Below, piece by piece: positions 51,000-52,532 of a stretch of 52,532 bases of DNA. Under the pieces are notes generated by a model. That model made no database searches, was not told where the DNA came from, and saw nothing but the letters and a program-made list of their open reading frames with translations. The position numbers were made by a program, and so were the translations under genes. The stretch spans positions 1-52,532 of the forward strand of contig QHXN01000081.1 of assembly GCA_003222975.1 (NCBI GenBank), written 5' to 3'. The stretch comes from Acidobacteriota bacterium. Its GTDB lineage: Bacteria > Acidobacteriota > Blastocatellia > Pyrinomonadales > Pyrinomonadaceae. Every line of letters begins with the position of its first letter. The stretch's first letter is position 1.

Positions 51000-52532
51000 A
51001 TGAGGAGAATCCTCACCAAACTCGAAGAAGTTGAAGATGCGCGGCGGCGTCTCTCTGAACTACTCGACGCGCGCGGGCGCTGGTTCCTGCGCGAGAGGCG
51101 CGACGGCCCGGCGGTCGAGCTGCGTCGCGGCGAGTGGGAACTGCGCGTCGCGTCGGGGGCGCTGCTGTTTTCTTACTGGGGCGAGGCCGGCGCGCGCGCG
51201 TGGCGCGTCGCGGCGTGGGGGAGGGAAGGCGAGCGGTTGCTTTTAGACGCCGCGCGGCGCACGGGCGCGGAGCGCGCGCGGCTCGAACTCGTCCCGCGCG
51301 CGTCGGTCGCGTCGGCGCGCGAGGCCGTGGCCGCGGCGCGCCGCGAGGCGTGCGAGCGTCTCGCCGCGCTCGTCTGCGACGAGGCGGGCGCGTGCGGGGC
51401 CGAGCGCGTGTCTTTGAGCGCGGGCGCGCGGCGTGGCGAGCCGGGTCGTTGGGCGCGAATCACTCTGCGGCGCGGGCGCGAGCGCGTCGCCGCGACGGGG
51501 CCGGTCGTCCCCGCCGGAGCCGAAGACGCCGAAGTCTTCCTCGCGTCGGCGCTGCTCTGGCTCGCGCGCCTCGAAGGCTCGACGCGCGGCGCGCGCACAC
51601 ACAACCTCTGGCTCGTCGCGCCGCCGAAACTCGCCGCCGCGGTCTGCGAAAGAGCGGCCCTGCTGCGCGAACATCTGCGCGCGTCGGCGATGGTCTTCGA
51701 GGTTGACGAAGAGAGCCGCGCCCTCACACAGCTCCGCGTGCCCGCGCTGGACGAACTGCTCGACGCGCCCGCGCCGCGGCTCTTCCGCCACGCGCCGCAG
51801 CCGCCGAGCGAGTTCGTGGAGAGCGTCGTCGCGCTCGCGCCGGGGGCGGTTGACGTGGTGCGCTCGCGCCGCGGCGAGACGCTGCGCTTCAACGGCCTGC
51901 CGTTCGCGCGCGTGCGCCGCCTGATGAGCGGGGAGCACGCGTGGTTCGGCGTCGAGGGCACGCAGCGCCGACGCCTGCTCGAAGAGGAGAGCGCGGCGGA
52001 CTTCCTGAAGCTCGTCGCCGGACTGCAAGAGCATCGGCGCGCGGACGCCCCCGACCACAGGCACACGCTCTACCGCGCCGCGCCCGAAGCCTGGCTCGAA
52101 TCACTACTGCGGCGCGACATCACGCGGCTCGACCCCGGCCTGCGGCTCGCGCCGCTGCACGCGCAGTTCCGCGCCACGCCCGCCGCGCCGGGCGCTTCGC
52201 GGCCCGTTGACCTGCTGGCGCTCCGTCGCGACGGGCGGCTCGTAGTCGTCGAGTTGAAAGTCTCCGAGGACGCGGCGCTCGCGCTCCAGGGCGCTGACTA
52301 CTGGCGGCGCGTCGAGGAGCACCGCCGCCAGGGAAACATCGCCCGCGCGCGCCTGTTCGACGATGCGGAGATTGCCGACGAGCCGCCGCTCGTCTATCTG
52401 GTCGCGCCCATGCTCCGCTTTCACCGCTCGTTTGCGACGCTCGCCCGCGCCGTCACGCCGCGCGTCGAGATGTACCGCTTCGACTTGGGCGAGGACTGGC
52501 GCGCGGGCGTGCGCGTCGTGCGCCGCCAGCGC
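51000..52532 (+). CDS. PD-(D/E)XK-like protein, C-terminus beyond the window edge
   Basis: An open frame of 511 codons from ATG 51000 to the edge, with no stop. It is extremely Arg/Ala/Glu-rich. Near the C-terminal end (about codons 402-420) RPVDLLALRRDGRLVVVELK gives a D-x-n-E-x-K core, the signature of PD-(D/E)XK nuclease-fold proteins such as NucS-like enzymes, followed by a Tyr/Trp/Arg helix (GADYWRRVEEHRR). The first 400 residues show no family I recognise. No Shine-Dalgarno is visible. The nuclease role is likely but unproven. Confidence 0.7.
   Translation, partial: MRRILTKLEEVEDARRRLSELLDARGRWFLRERRDGPAVELRRGEWELRVASGALLFSYWGEAGARAWRVAAWGREGERLLLDAARRTGAERARLELVPRASVASAREAVAAARREACERLAALVCDEAGACGAERVSLSAGARRGEPGRWARITLRRGRERVAATGPVVPAGAEDAEVFLASALLWLARLEGSTRGARTHNLWLVAPPKLAAAVCERAALLREHLRASAMVFEVDEESRALTQLRVPALDELLDAPAPRLFRHAPQPPSEFVESVVALAPGAVDVVRSRRGETLRFNGLPFARVRRLMSGEHAWFGVEGTQRRRLLEEESAADFLKLVAGLQEHRRADAPDHRHTLYRAAPEAWLESLLRRDITRLDPGLRLAPLHAQFRATPAAPGASRPVDLLALRRDGRLVVVELKVSEDAALALQGADYWRRVEEHRRQGNIARARLFDDAEIADEPPLVYLVAPMLRFHRSFATLARAVTPRVEMYRFDLGEDWRAGVRVVRRQR

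Noticed and set aside
1..52532. tRNA genes or prophage
   Set aside because: No cloverleaf with a T-loop motif or terminal CCA context, and no integrase, capsid or tail genes. The holin-X-like gene belongs to an envelope triad, not to a phage.

Overview
The window is a GC-rich (roughly two-thirds G+C by eye), Gram-negative-type bacterial chromosome segment. Support for an outer membrane comes from a tripartite RND/TolC efflux operon, several lipoproteins and a SurA/PpiD-type chaperone. The protein set (tandem M28 peptidases, bacillithiol deacetylase BshB1, a PilZ protein, and an Rne/Rng RNase with a huge insertion beside mreBCD) fits Acidobacteriota, most likely Blastocatellia. That placement is inference, since no rRNA or ribosomal protein gene is present.

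Layout. 1-578: 5' part of an unrecognised minus-strand gene. 970-5699 (+): two tandem secreted M28 peptidases and an MBL-fold hydrolase. 5803-14131 (-): an efflux operon in the order tetR, membrane-fusion lipoprotein, a small unknown protein, RND pump, TolC, with a palindromic operator over the tetR -10 box. 14303-16274: an AT-rich type II restriction-modification island with a beta-class methyltransferase converging on an XRE controller and a ScaI-like endonuclease. 16581-18484 (+): a YqjD/YqjE/DUF3618-like envelope triad. 18632-23183 (+): lipid kinase, phosphoesterase, frameshifted TPR protein, 2H phosphoesterase and bshB1.

23272-43459 is a long minus-strand run. In transcription order it holds a TerC-type membrane protein, a FecR-domain protein, a GAF-GGDEF diguanylate cyclase, mreB-mreC-mreD-mrdA-rodA (rod-shape and wall elongation), a trypsin-like protease, a nitrilase-family amidase, an RNase E/G with an approximately 490-residue insertion inside its S1 domain, an alpha/beta hydrolase, an O-methyltransferase-like enzyme, a PilZ protein and a lipoprotein. 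43754-45817 (+) is a PpiD/SurA-like chaperone. 45912-50793 (-) holds a secreted unknown protein, a 778-aa TPR protein with two nucleoside-deoxyribosyltransferase/TIR-like domains (one apparently dead), and a thiolase. 51000 to the window end (+) is a partial PD-(D/E)XK-like protein.

The most unusual signal is in the gaps between genes. From about 17 kb to 47 kb, 13 intergenic spaces are filled almost edge to edge by inverted repeats whose arms are arrays of seven-base words (about eight bases in one case). Each locus has its own heptad, two heptad families recur at several loci, and arms of about 30 bp are perfect or nearly so. They sit at every junction of the mreB-rodA operon. Where one precedes a gene it usually ends 4-10 nt before the start codon, where a Shine-Dalgarno would be, and those genes lack one. 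A separate cloverleaf-shaped repeat occurs twice in opposite orientation (2855-2918, 50902-50966), with a compensatory change in its outer stem.
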